Made by a program: the position numbers and the translations under genes
Source of the DNA: JBCCSZ01 sp039199225
GTDB taxonomy: Bacteria; Bacteroidota; Bacteroidia; Chitinophagales; Saprospiraceae
Direction of reading: 5' to 3'
Assembly: GCA_039199225.1 (NCBI GenBank)
Contig: JBCCSZ010000126.1
Coordinates: 1 to 20,724 of the forward strand
Length of the DNA stretch: 20,724 bases
Notes under the pieces: model-generated
Database searches by the model: none
What the model was told of the DNA's origin: nothing
The model's input: the letters and a program-made list of their open reading frames with translations, nothing else
Part shown: positions 1 through 7,730 of the stretch, piece by piece
Numbering within the stretch: the first letter of the stretch is position 1
How the letters are laid out: the number at the start of each line of letters is the position of its first letter

Positions 1-269
1 CCCAGATTGACCAGCAGGCTTCCTAGCAGCAAGGCTTTTTGGGCGCTTGCCTTTTCCGTCTTACCCATAGCTTGCCCAACCCAGAAGTCTACGCCAGAAC
101 TGATGATGATTAAGCCCAAAAATCGCCAGTCCCAGCAGCCGTAAAAAAAGTAGCTGGCAGCAATGGTGAAAGCATTGCGAAAGCCGGGATGCAACTTCCT
201 GTTTATCAACCAATAGAGATTGAAAAACAAGAGGAAAAAAAGCGTGAAAGAGATCGAGTTAAAGATCAT
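1..269 (-). CDS. MBOAT-family O-acyltransferase, N-terminal part (runs off the window)
   Basis: Reading the minus strand from the ATG at 269-267 gives 89 uninterrupted codons to the window edge, beginning MIFNSISFTLFFLLFFNLYW. The N-terminal membrane helix, the SYFFYGCWDWRFLGLI stretch near residues 43-58 and the following GVDFWVGQ match the start of membrane-bound O-acyltransferases of the AlgI/DltB type, which move acyl (often acetyl) groups onto extracellular polysaccharides or other surface substrates. The catalytic His lies further downstream, outside the window, so activity cannot be judged. The gene is divergent from the lipoprotein gene at 363, with 93 bp between the starts. The family call is fairly secure from the YFFYGxWDWRF signature; the substrate is unknown. 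Confidence 0.85.
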   Translation of the reverse strand, partial: MIFNSISFTLFFLLFFNLYWLINRKLHPGFRNAFTIAASYFFYGCWDWRFLGLIIISSGVDFWVGQAMGKTEKASAQKALLLGSLLVNL

Positions 270-303
270 AGGGCTTGCGGCAGTCGTCGTCGAATGCAGG
301 ACA

Positions 304-336
304 TTTGCGCTGCCGCCACAAGGTGGAATAAATTTG
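304..336 (+). promoter_or_regulatory. Predicted Bacteroidota-type promoter for the lipoprotein gene
   Basis: TTTG at 304-307 is followed, after a 21-bp spacer, by TAAATTTG at 329-336, a full match to the TAnnTTTG -7 consensus of Bacteroidota. Transcription would begin near 343, giving a leader of about 20 nt before the ATG at 363. This also supports the 363 start over an upstream in-frame ATG at 189, which would lie inside the divergent MBOAT gene. Confidence 0.55.
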
Positions 337-362
337 CTATATTGCCAAACAAATTCAGATCA

Positions 363-809
363 ATGAAATTCGTCCTTCTCTTTGTATGCAGCTTCTTCTT
401 AATTGGTTTGCAAACCTGTAAGCAGAAAAATAAGCCCAGCGAAACCAGCAACCTACCGAGCTTGGGAGACACCCTACAGGTGAACTTGGACCAAGCCCTC
501 ACCCTAGCTAAGACCGATGTGCAAATTTTATTTCACAAGTTCGAGGAGAGCCGCTGTCCACTCAATACGAATTGCATTCGGGAAGGCGAAGCCATCGCAT
601 CTGTTCGCATTACCCAAAAGGGAAAACAGGAAGAAATAAAATTGGAGGCAAAGGGCCTTTGTCAATCCGACAATGGCAAGTGCGGCCAGTCGGTTTCCGT
701 GAATGGCTATCAGTACCGCCTGCTAAACATCTATCCTTATCCGACGGATACACGCGACGACTCAACGCCCTACCTCAAACTCATTGTGACCAAGGCAGAA
801 AGCTCCTAG
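363..809 (+). CDS. Small probable lipoprotein with an RCPxxxxC motif
   Basis: 148-residue exported protein of unknown function. It starts with a hydrophobic signal segment (MKFVLLFVCSFFLIGLQTC) whose Cys19 is a plausible lipid-attachment site, although LQTC is an imperfect lipobox (Thr at -1). The mature part carries ESRCPLNTNCIREGEA near residues 63-78. This resembles the small Bacteroidota secreted proteins with a D/E-SRCP-x(3-4)-C-hydrophobic-x-G-E/N-A pattern. Two further Cys occur near residues 98 and 105, so one or two disulfides are likely after export. The ATG at 363 was chosen because it begins the signal sequence and follows a good promoter. The gene converges on the next one, with 6 bp between stop codons. 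The family function is not known to me. Confidence 0.8.
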   Translation: MKFVLLFVCSFFLIGLQTCKQKNKPSETSNLPSLGDTLQVNLDQALTLAKTDVQILFHKFEESRCPLNTNCIREGEAIASVRITQKGKQEEIKLEAKGLCQSDNGKCGQSVSVNGYQYRLLNIYPYPTDTRDDSTPYLKLIVTKAESS

Positions 810-815
810 TCGGTT

Positions 816-1418
816 TTATTCTTCCGGTGCCGCAATACCGCCACTGACTTTTTCGCCATCTCTGTATTCGTACTGCATGAGGAGTTTTTCCTTGTCGTCG
901 AACTGCTTGAAATAGCCGTTCATTTTGCCGTTCGTATACTGGATGTCTTTCATCAATTTGCCATTGTTGTGGTACTCGCGATAGTATTCATCAATGACGC
1001 CCATTTTGTAGAGAACCTCCTTAGACTTGCGGCTGCCATATTTGTATTTGATCCAAGGGCCGTCCAGCACATCGTTGGTATAATTGGCTTCCAACTCTAC
1101 CTGCCCACGATCGTTCATCTCCATGTAGCGACCACTCTTCAAGCCTTCTACATAAGATGTGATGGTTTTGATGCGGTTGTTGGAGGTGTGGAAAGTTACC
1201 CAAGTACCGAAACGCTTCCCATCCAAGACTTTTCCCTCTTCCAGCAATACACCCGCATTGTCTTTTTTGGTGGCGCGTTGCACTGCCGTGCCTGGAAGCG
1301 CTTCAACCGTGAAGCCGCCAAGGTCGACAACCGTGGTATTGGAGGACCCACCGGAAGAATTAGAATTTCCACAGGCCAATAAAAGAAAGAGAAAACAGAA
1401 CGAAACGGCGATTTTCAT
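816..1418 (-). CDS. MORN-variant repeat lipoprotein (YwqK-like)
   Basis: 200 aa. The N-terminus MKIAVSFCFLFLLLACGNS is a textbook lipoprotein signal with LLAC lipobox (Cys16), followed by a Gly/Ser/Asn-rich tether. Residues about 63-185 contain repeated units of the type G-x-W-x-x-[Y/F]-...-G-K/R-x-x-x-x-x-x-Y, for example GTWVTFHTSNNRIKTITSY, GPWIKYKYGSRKSKEVLYK and GYFKQFDDKEKLLMQYEY. This is the MORN-variant repeat found in proteins often labelled 'toxin-antitoxin system YwqK family antitoxin', a label that in Bacteroidota rarely implies a toxin-antitoxin role. No toxin gene lies next to it. It is probably an outer-membrane-anchored surface or periplasmic protein; its partner is unknown. 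The sequence upstream is AT-rich without a clean TAnnTTTG box. Confidence 0.85.
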   Translation of the reverse strand: MKIAVSFCFLFLLLACGNSNSSGGSSNTTVVDLGGFTVEALPGTAVQRATKKDNAGVLLEEGKVLDGKRFGTWVTFHTSNNRIKTITSYVEGLKSGRYMEMNDRGQVELEANYTNDVLDGPWIKYKYGSRKSKEVLYKMGVIDEYYREYHNNGKLMKDIQYTNGKMNGYFKQFDDKEKLLMQYEYRDGEKVSGGIAAPEE

Positions 1419-1804
1419 TACACTAAAGTTTTTGATGTCTATGTAAAATTAAATTAATCTAGCTTGCTTGGTACAAATGACGATCGGACAAAAGCTCGCT
1501 CAACCTCCTCAAATCCGCGATCGAAAGTAGCAAAAATATTGGATTTACTAAAAATTCACAAACGCTCCTGCCTTAAAAAAAATCTACGTGCGGAGATTTG
1601 CAAAAGTCCAATTTTTTTTATTTTTGCAGCCGATTGTGAGAAGCCATCAAAAGCATTTTGCAGCAATTGTAAATGGTTTTTGGACAGGTTCTCAGACAGC
1701 AGATTTCGTCGAAATATTGCTGCCAAACGAGCATACAAAAGATGAAAGCTGCCTGTCGCCTTGATTTACGCTGATTTTTATTTACTCCTTAACTTCGCTC
1801 ATCG
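1419..1804. other. Intergenic region between divergent lipoprotein and gldA genes
   Basis: 386 bp without a convincing gene. It is AT-rich and contains the predicted gldA promoter (1597-1626) and an imperfect palindrome at 1580-1599, with 6-bp arms AAATCT and AGATTT around an 8-bp centre. The palindrome overlaps the -33 element. The predicted gldA leader is about 170 nt long. A 93-codon open frame at 1464-1745 has no recognisable features and overlaps the promoter, so I treat it as chance. Confidence 0.5.
1597..1626 (+). promoter_or_regulatory. Predicted promoter of the gldAFG operon
   Basis: TTTG at 1597-1600, an 18-bp spacer and TATTTTTG at 1619-1626 fit the Bacteroidota TTTG/TAnnTTTG promoter. 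A palindrome overlaps the -33 element (arms 1580-1585 and 1594-1599) and could be an operator, but that is inference from position only. The start site would be near 1633, about 170 nt before gldA. Confidence 0.5.
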
Positions 1805-2728
1805 ATGAATGTACAGATTCAAAATCTCAGCAAAAGCTATGGTCTGCAAAAGGCGGTAGACAATATCTCTTTTGAAGTGAAAACTGGAGAAATTCTCGGC
1901 TTCCTGGGGCCAAACGGCGCCGGAAAGTCGACCACCATGAAAATGATTGCCAATTACCTCAGCATCGGACAAGGAAACGTCCTCATCGGTGGTCAATCCA
2001 TCCTCGACAAAGACATGAAGCGCCACATCGGCTACCTGCCTGAGCACAATCCGCTTTATTTGGATATGCCAGTGATCGATTACCTGGAATTTTGTGCAGC
2101 CCTCCAATCGGTATCAAAAGACCAAATCCCACAACGAGTACGCGAGATGGTCCGAGTCTGTGGACTGGATGTAGAGAAGCACAAAAAGATCGGAGAACTT
2201 TCCAAAGGCTACCGACAAAGGGTCGGCCTGGCCCAGGCGATGATTCACGATCCTGAAATATTGATTTTGGACGAACCAACGACGGGCTTGGACCCCAACC
2301 AGATCGTTGAGATTCGGGAGTTGATCAAGCAGCTTGGTCGCCAAAAGACGGTCATCCTAAGTACGCACATCTTGCCCGAGGTGGAGGCTACCTGTGATCG
2401 CATCCTCATCATCAACAAAGGAAAAATCGTAGCTGACGGTACGGCGGCCACCCTTCGCAAACAGGCCCAAGGGCAACAAATCCTGCGCATCCGCATCGAG
2501 GATGCTGCGCTCGACGAGGTGTACGAGGCATTGCAACAACTCCCTTCAGTGGCGATGGTCGATGTGCTGGATTCGGTGCAGCAACGCTTTGAACTTCAGT
2601 CCCACACCGACCTGACGGCCAACCGGGATGTCTTCGATCTTTGCGTAAAAAACAAGTGGCTACTAAGCGAAATCATCCCCATTGAAACCAAGTTGGAAGA
2701 TATTTTCCGCGATCTGACTATGAACTGA
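1805..2728 (+). CDS. gldA: Gliding motility ABC transporter ATP-binding subunit GldA
   Basis: 307-residue cytoplasmic ATPase that should pair with GldF and GldG in a membrane ABC complex required for gliding in Flavobacterium-type organisms; the transported substrate is not established. All ABC motifs are present: Walker A GPNGAGKST (35-43), the Q-loop position as GYLPEHNPLY (76-85, Glu in place of Gln), signature LSKGYRQR (132-139), Walker B ILILDEP with D-loop GLD (about 152-163), and H-loop STHILPE near residue 186. A C-terminal extension of about 90 residues after the nucleotide-binding core is typical of this subgroup. Direct linkage to gldF, 32 bp downstream, strongly supports GldA over a generic ABC ATPase. 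The ATG at 1805 begins directly with the first beta-strand of the domain. Confidence 0.92.
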   Translation: MNVQIQNLSKSYGLQKAVDNISFEVKTGEILGFLGPNGAGKSTTMKMIANYLSIGQGNVLIGGQSILDKDMKRHIGYLPEHNPLYLDMPVIDYLEFCAALQSVSKDQIPQRVREMVRVCGLDVEKHKKIGELSKGYRQRVGLAQAMIHDPEILILDEPTTGLDPNQIVEIRELIKQLGRQKTVILSTHILPEVEATCDRILIINKGKIVADGTAATLRKQAQGQQILRIRIEDAALDEVYEALQQLPSVAMVDVLDSVQQRFELQSHTDLTANRDVFDLCVKNKWLLSEIIPIETKLEDIFRDLTMN

Positions 2729-2760
2729 TTTGTAAACCTCTTTTGTAAAACTGCATATCC

Positions 2761-3480
2761 ATGAATCGCATTTGGATCATCGCTAAAAGAGAATTGAATT
2801 CTTTCTTCGACTCCCTCATTGCCTACATCTTGCTCATCGCCTTTTTGGGCTTCAGCGGCTTCTTTACCTGGATGAGCAGCAATGCCGACATATTTTACAT
2901 CAAGCAAGCCGACCTCTCGGTCTTCTTCGGGGTGGCGTTTTGGACCCTCTTTTTCTTCATCCCAGCCCTAACCATGCGCCAGTTGGCCGAAGAGAAAAAA
3001 ACTGGAACCATCGAATTACTGCTCACCAAAGATGTAACGGATCAACAGTTGGTCATGGGAAAATTCCTGGCCTGCTTTCTACTGGTGGTGATTGCGCTTG
3101 CTTTCACCTTGCCCTACTACGTGACCGTTGCCAAGTTGGGCAACATCGACCATGGAGCGACCATTTGTGGCTACTTCAGTTTGCTATTGATGAGTGCCGC
3201 CTACATCAGCATTGGCCTCTTTGCCAGCAGCATTACCAACAACCAAATCGTGGCCTTTTTGCTGGCGCTCTTGATCGGTATTTTCTTCCACTTTTTATTC
3301 GATGTTATAGCCGGTGGGATGACTGGTTTCATGGGTGAATTGTTTGACAATCTAAGCCTTCGGCAGCATTTCGAATCCATGAAAAGAGGGGTCGTCGATA
3401 CCAAGGATTTGGTCTACTTCTTTTCCATTATTGCCATAGGTATTCTCCTTTCCGTACAAATTATTGCTAAAAGAGCTTAA
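2761..3480 (+). CDS. gldF: Gliding motility ABC transporter permease GldF
   Basis: 239-residue inner-membrane permease of the ABC-2 type. It shows about six hydrophobic segments (roughly residues 20-40, 57-73, 103-123, 135-155, 162-183 and 217-235). The conserved MRQLAEEKKTGTIELLLTKDVTDQQ stretch between helices 2 and 3 is the coupling-helix region seen in ABC-2 permeases and GldF. It lies 32 bp after gldA and 12 bp before gldG, so all three are probably co-transcribed. GldF is separate from GldG here; the two are fused in some members of the phylum. Confidence 0.92.
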   Translation: MNRIWIIAKRELNSFFDSLIAYILLIAFLGFSGFFTWMSSNADIFYIKQADLSVFFGVAFWTLFFFIPALTMRQLAEEKKTGTIELLLTKDVTDQQLVMGKFLACFLLVVIALAFTLPYYVTVAKLGNIDHGATICGYFSLLLMSAAYISIGLFASSITNNQIVAFLLALLIGIFFHFLFDVIAGGMTGFMGELFDNLSLRQHFESMKRGVVDTKDLVYFFSIIAIGILLSVQIIAKRA

Positions 3481-3492
3481 TCCGCCAATCAC

Positions 3493-4995
3493 ATGAAAAA
3501 CTATACAAGAGTTCTGCTCGTTATTGGTATTCTTTTGATGATGAATGTGCTTTCGCAGCAATTTTTCAAGCGCTTTGATTTTACTGAAGGCCAGCAATAC
3601 ACCCTCAGTCGGGCAACCAAAGACATCGTCAAAAACTTGGAAGACCCCGTGACGGTGACGGCCTATTTTACCAAAGGCTTGCCACCACAATACGCCAAAG
3701 TTCGCAATGATTTTCAAGACCTTTTGTTGGAATACGCCAGTGGTTCTAAGGGCTACATCGATTACGAAGTGGTCGACCCGAACGAGGACGAAGAGGTCGA
3801 AAAGCAATTGGCGCAAAAACGAATTCCTCCGATACTGTTCAATGTGCGGGAAAAAGATCAGGCAGTACAGAAAAAAGGCTATATGGCTGCGGTTGTGAAA
3901 ATGGGGGACCAAGAAGAAATCGTGCCGGTGGTGCAGTCCAGCATTGGGATGGAATACTCCCTATCGACAGCCATCAAAAAACTTTCTGTCAAAGACAAAC
4001 CCAGCATCGGCATCATCCAAGGGCATGGCGAACCACCGCTCAACGAGCTGGTTCAGGTTTATCAGGCACTGAGTGTACTGTACAATGTCGAGGCGCTCGA
4101 CCTAAGTCAGGAGGCAAGCATTGCGCCCCGCTTCAAAACGGTAGCGCTCGTTCGTCCCACCGATAGCATCCCTGGGGATCACTTTGGTAAAATGGATGAA
4201 TACCTCAGCCGTGGAGGCAATTTATTCGTTGCTATGAATGCAGTAGATGGCGACCTTTCAACGGCACAAGGCAACTTGGTGACCACAGGCTTAGAAACTT
4301 GGCTGCAAACCAAAGGCTTGCAAGTCAATCAAAGCTTCTTGATCGATAAGACCTGTAATTCCGTAATGGTCCAACAGCAGCAAGGCTTTTTTACCGTACA
4401 AACACCAGTAGAATTTCCCTACCTACCCATCATCCGCAATTTTGCCGACCATCCACTCACCAAGGGATTGGAGGAGGTCAGTTTGATATTTGCCAGTTCC
4501 ATCTCTTACAGTGGCGACACCAGCTCCCGCTTTACGCCGGTGGCTTACAGCTCGGAAAGGGCCGGGACGGTGCAAGCTCCGACCTTTTTCGATGTGATGA
4601 ATAAAAAGTTTGGGCCTTCCGATTTTCCCATGTCCAATCTCGTTGTAGGAGGTGTCTTGGAGGGCAATCTGGTTGGGAATGTACCTTCTCGAATTGTTTT
4701 GTTTGGCGACGGAGACTTTCCCATCAGCGGAGCGCAGGGGCGCGGCCAAAGTCCAGACAACATCAACCTAATGGTCAACAGTGTCGATTGGCTGTCGGAC
4801 GATACGGGTCTGATCGATTTGCGAACCAAAGGGGTGGCCTCTCGTCCAATTGAAGACTTGGAAGACAGCGAACGGAGTACTTATAAATACCTCAACTTCT
4901 TTTTGCCATTGATATTGGTCATCGCTTATGGATTCTACCGTTCTCAGCGTCGCCGCAACCTTCGCATGAAGCGCATGCAGGAGCGCTACGCCTGA
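3493..4995 (+). CDS. gldG: Gliding motility-associated ABC substrate-binding-like protein GldG
   Basis: 500-residue protein with one membrane helix at each end (residues about 7-25 and 465-482) and a large periplasmic body between them, ending in a short basic cytoplasmic tail. The N-terminal part after the helix (FDFTEGQQYTLSRATKDIV, about 29-47) and the following YVVDPNE-type region match the GldG/auxiliary ABC-type uncharacterised transport domain. Its predicted partners are GldA and GldF, encoded immediately upstream. Length and topology are normal for GldG. The gene is followed after 45 bp by a DUF4340 gene, an arrangement often seen in auxiliary ABC clusters of this type. Confidence 0.92.
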   Translation: MKNYTRVLLVIGILLMMNVLSQQFFKRFDFTEGQQYTLSRATKDIVKNLEDPVTVTAYFTKGLPPQYAKVRNDFQDLLLEYASGSKGYIDYEVVDPNEDEEVEKQLAQKRIPPILFNVREKDQAVQKKGYMAAVVKMGDQEEIVPVVQSSIGMEYSLSTAIKKLSVKDKPSIGIIQGHGEPPLNELVQVYQALSVLYNVEALDLSQEASIAPRFKTVALVRPTDSIPGDHFGKMDEYLSRGGNLFVAMNAVDGDLSTAQGNLVTTGLETWLQTKGLQVNQSFLIDKTCNSVMVQQQQGFFTVQTPVEFPYLPIIRNFADHPLTKGLEEVSLIFASSISYSGDTSSRFTPVAYSSERAGTVQAPTFFDVMNKKFGPSDFPMSNLVVGGVLEGNLVGNVPSRIVLFGDGDFPISGAQGRGQSPDNINLMVNSVDWLSDDTGLIDLRTKGVASRPIEDLEDSERSTYKYLNFFLPLILVIAYGFYRSQRRRNLRMKRMQERYA

Positions 4996-5040
4996 TGATG
5001 GTCTGTCCATGGCAATTGGCATCAAAATGTATAGCACAAA

Positions 5041-5961
5041 ATGAACAATAAAATTCTAGGAATCGTCTTCGTCGTTTTGGTTGGAATATTTTTGCTGTCC
5101 AAGTTTTTCCCAGGCAAGCGCGTCCGCAGTTTTGATCCTGAAATTGTTAAGGTCGATACGAGTTTGGTGGATGACATCAGCATTAAGCCAAAGGGTGATT
5201 CCATTTCCTTTAGCCTCAAAAGGAATGGCGCCGATTGGATGGCTTCGCGCGCCGGTATTTCCACCAAAGCAGCGCCGCAGATGGTTTCCTCTTTGTTGAA
5301 AAACCTACAATTGATTCGAACAGACCGCATCACTGCGAAAAAGGAAGAACGCTGGGAGGAATACGAAGTTGATCCTGCCACAGCTTCCCATGTAGTGGCT
5401 AAAGGTGGTGGTAAAACACTGGCAGACCTTTATGTAGGGCGCTTCAATTTCAATCAACAAACCCGCTCTGCCACTTCCTACATTCGACTGGCCAGTGGTC
5501 CGGAGATTTATGCGGTGGATGGCTTGGCCAGCATGGGCCTGTCTCAGGCATTCAGCAACTTTCGGAATAAAACCCTTTTGAAGCTCAACAAAGCCGATGT
5601 CACTGCCCTCGATTTTAGCAGCCCTGGTTCGAGCTTTCAGATTCGGAAGTCAGCCAACGGGCAATGGCTTGCAGGGGATGGCAGCACAGTTGATTCAGCC
5701 AAAGTAGCGCAATTCTTGGCCACCCTTGAAAATGTGAGTGGTAGCGACTTTGCCGATGGGTTCAATGGTGACGGTCCACCTTCTCATACCCTTAAGATAC
5801 AAGGCAATAATATGCCGCAGGGCGCGGAAGTTGCTTTCTACCAAAGTCCGATAGCTCCTGCGAACTTTGCGTTGCGCTCTTCGATGAACGAAGCCTATTT
5901 TGCCTCCGACTCCACCGGCTTATTCCAGCGATTGATGAAGAATTTGGATTATTTTCAATAG
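5041..5961 (+). CDS. DUF4340 domain-containing membrane-anchored protein
   Basis: 306 aa with a single N-terminal membrane anchor (residues 4-21) and a periplasmic body of repeated beta-rich units. Features typical of DUF4340 are visible: ISFSLKRNGADWMASRAG (about 59-76), where the strand-then-W pattern reports a 'x-G-x-W' unit, and LADLYVGRFNFNQQTRSATSYIRLASGPEIYAVDG (about 126-160). DUF4340 genes very often follow GldG-type ABC components, and the protein is thought to work with them, though its biochemical role is not known. The spacing of 45 bp after gldG and 20 bp before the PolX-like gene suggests one transcript. A small perfect inverted repeat (ATAGC/GCTAT, 5958-5972) overlaps the stop codon but lacks a T run. 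Confidence 0.85.
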   Translation: MNNKILGIVFVVLVGIFLLSKFFPGKRVRSFDPEIVKVDTSLVDDISIKPKGDSISFSLKRNGADWMASRAGISTKAAPQMVSSLLKNLQLIRTDRITAKKEERWEEYEVDPATASHVVAKGGGKTLADLYVGRFNFNQQTRSATSYIRLASGPEIYAVDGLASMGLSQAFSNFRNKTLLKLNKADVTALDFSSPGSSFQIRKSANGQWLAGDGSTVDSAKVAQFLATLENVSGSDFADGFNGDGPPSHTLKIQGNNMPQGAEVAFYQSPIAPANFALRSSMNEAYFASDSTGLFQRLMKNLDYFQ

Positions 5962-5981
5962 CTTCTGGCTATATTCGCGCC

Positions 5982-7652
5982 ATGATGACAAATAAAGAAA
6001 TCGCCAATTCCTTCAACCAATTGGCCAAGATCATGGAGTTGCATGGAGAGAATAAATTCAAAATACGTTCTTACTCAAATGCCTACCTGACACTGCGCAA
6101 ATTGGGTGAACCATTGGCTGAGATGTCAGACAAGGAAATCTCTGGGATCAAGGGGGTCGGCAATGCCATCAGTGGCAAAATCCGGGAACTGCTGGACAAT
6201 GGCCATATGCAGACTTTGCAAAAGTACCTGGACAAAACACCCCCGGGCATTGTCGAGATGTTGGGGATCAAAGGCTTTGGTCCCAAAAAGATCAAATCGC
6301 TCTGGGATGGGCTAGGAGTTGAAACCATTGGAGAATTGCTCTATGCCTGCAATGAAAACCGGCTGGTCGAGCTGAAGGGCTTTGGGCTGAAGACCCAAGA
6401 TGATTTGCGGCAAAAGCTGGAATACTTCCTCCAATCGCGCGACAAATACCATTATGCCAGACTGGAAACAGAAGCCATTGAGCTACTGGGGCTTTTGCAA
6501 AAGCGCTTGCCCGAGGCGGCCTTTCATTTCACGGGTGCCTTGCGCCGCCGTGCCACTATCTTGGAGGCCATTGAGCTGCTGGTGGTCAGTGAGCAAGATT
6601 TAGCGCCGCTATTCGACGAAGAGGTATTTCGACTGGAAGCTCAAGAAGGACAGTTGTACCAAGCTAGGACAGAAAAAGACTCGCTTGTCTATTTGTATCA
6701 ATGCAACAGTGACGAGCAAGGCTCTAAGCAATTTCGCTATACAGCTACGGATGATTTTATGAAGGCTTTCATTGCGGCCTTCCCCAAGCAGGATTTTCGA
6801 GGCTTCGCAGAGGAAAAGGCCATCTTTGAAAAGGTCAACATCGCCTACATACCTCCGGAATTGAGAGAGGGCAAGCAGTACATCGAAGCGGCCAAAAGTC
6901 ATTCCCTGCCGACGCTGGTAGCCCCTGGCGATATTCGGGGCATCGTCCACAGCCACACCACTTACAGCGACGGCTTGCACAGCTTGGAGGAAATGGCTAC
7001 CTACGCCAAAGAAGAGGGATTTGACTACATCCTCATTACAGATCATTCCAAATCGGCCTTTTATGCCAACGGCTTGCAGCCCGAGCGGGTGCTGGCGCAG
7101 ATGCAAGAGATCGACGCCCTAAACGAGCAATTGGCACCCTTTAAAATCTACAAAGGAATAGAATCTGACATCCTCGGCGATGGGTCCCTGGACTACGAGG
7201 ACGATATACTGGAGAAATTTGATGTGGTGATCGCTTCGGTCCATTCCAACCTAAAAATGGATCTGGAAAAAGCGACCCAGCGCCTTTTAACGGCCATTGA
7301 GAACCCCCACACCCGCATCCTTGGGCATCCCACCGGCCGCTTGCTGCTCTCCCGCAAGGGCTATCCCATCGACCACAAACGCATCATAGATGCTTGTGCG
7401 GCCCACCATGTCGCTTTGGAACTCAACGCCAACCCCTATCGCCTCGATCTGGATTGGACCTGGATTCCCTACGCCCTCGAAAAAGGTGTCCTGGTTGCCA
7501 TCAATCCCGATGCCCACAGCCAGGAAGGCATGCACGACATCCGCTATGGCGTGTTGGCTGCCCGTAAAGGCGCTCTTCCGCCAGACCGCTGCCTGACGGC
7601 TTTTTCGCGAGAGGATTTCGAGAAGTGGGTGGTTGGAGATTTTGTGGGGTAG
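5982..7652 (+). CDS. PolX-like protein: intact PHP nuclease domain, degenerate polymerase domain
   Basis: 556 aa, close to the usual ~570 of bacterial PolX (family X polymerase plus PHP 3'-5' exonuclease, base-excision repair). The helix-hairpin-helix regions GIKGVGNAISGKI, GIKGFGPKKI and ELKGFGLKT (residues about 53-140) are present for DNA binding. The nucleotidyl-transfer motif normally reads GSxRR...DLD; here it is GALRRRATILEAIELLV (185-201), with both Asp replaced (Ala196, Glu198). The region expected to hold the third Asp reads LVYLYQC. The PHP metal site is complete: His323/His325 (VHSHTTYSDG), Asp354-His355, Glu394, His421, His449, and Asp510/His512. I infer a nuclease or phosphoesterase without polymerase activity. 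Two adjacent ATGs start the gene. Its last codons run into a GT-rich repeat. Confidence 0.88.
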   Translation: MMTNKEIANSFNQLAKIMELHGENKFKIRSYSNAYLTLRKLGEPLAEMSDKEISGIKGVGNAISGKIRELLDNGHMQTLQKYLDKTPPGIVEMLGIKGFGPKKIKSLWDGLGVETIGELLYACNENRLVELKGFGLKTQDDLRQKLEYFLQSRDKYHYARLETEAIELLGLLQKRLPEAAFHFTGALRRRATILEAIELLVVSEQDLAPLFDEEVFRLEAQEGQLYQARTEKDSLVYLYQCNSDEQGSKQFRYTATDDFMKAFIAAFPKQDFRGFAEEKAIFEKVNIAYIPPELREGKQYIEAAKSHSLPTLVAPGDIRGIVHSHTTYSDGLHSLEEMATYAKEEGFDYILITDHSKSAFYANGLQPERVLAQMQEIDALNEQLAPFKIYKGIESDILGDGSLDYEDDILEKFDVVIASVHSNLKMDLEKATQRLLTAIENPHTRILGHPTGRLLLSRKGYPIDHKRIIDACAAHHVALELNANPYRLDLDWTWIPYALEKGVLVAINPDAHSQEGMHDIRYGVLAARKGALPPDRCLTAFSREDFEKWVVGDFVG

Positions 7653-7655
7653 TGG

Positions 7656-7727
7656 TTTTCTGATTTGGTGATTGGGTGGTTTGGGGATTTTGTGATTTTG
7701 GGGTCTGGTGATTGGGTGGTTTTGGGG
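7656..7727 (+). repeat. GT-rich degenerate direct repeats downstream of polX-like gene
   Basis: GGTGATTGGGTGGT occurs at 7667-7680 and again at 7707-7720, a period of 40, each followed by TTTGGGG or TTTTGGGG. Shorter variants (TTTGGTGATT, GGATTTTGTGATTTTGGGG) fill the gap. Similar words already begin inside the end of the upstream gene (about 7626-7650). The stretch is strongly strand-biased (almost no C on the plus strand). It looks like a dispersed simple-sequence expansion of the kind seen in intergenic DNA of this phylum; its function is unknown. Confidence 0.7.
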
Positions 7728-7730
7728 TTG

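Noticed and set aside
189..362. Upstream in-frame extension of the first lipoprotein gene
   Set aside because: It would overlap the MBOAT gene on the other strand and bury the signal peptide; a good promoter lies between it and the ATG at 363.
816..1418. Toxin-antitoxin interpretation of the YwqK-like gene
   Set aside because: It is a lipoprotein with MORN-type repeats and has no toxin partner; the antitoxin label is a database name.
1464..1745. 93-codon open frame before gldA
   Set aside because: Basic, low-complexity product without any domain, overlaps the predicted gldA promoter and has no start signal; more likely chance.
5958..5972. Inverted repeat ATAGC/GCTAT over the DUF4340 stop codon as a terminator
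   Set aside because: Five base pairs only, no T run, and the next gene begins 10 bp later.
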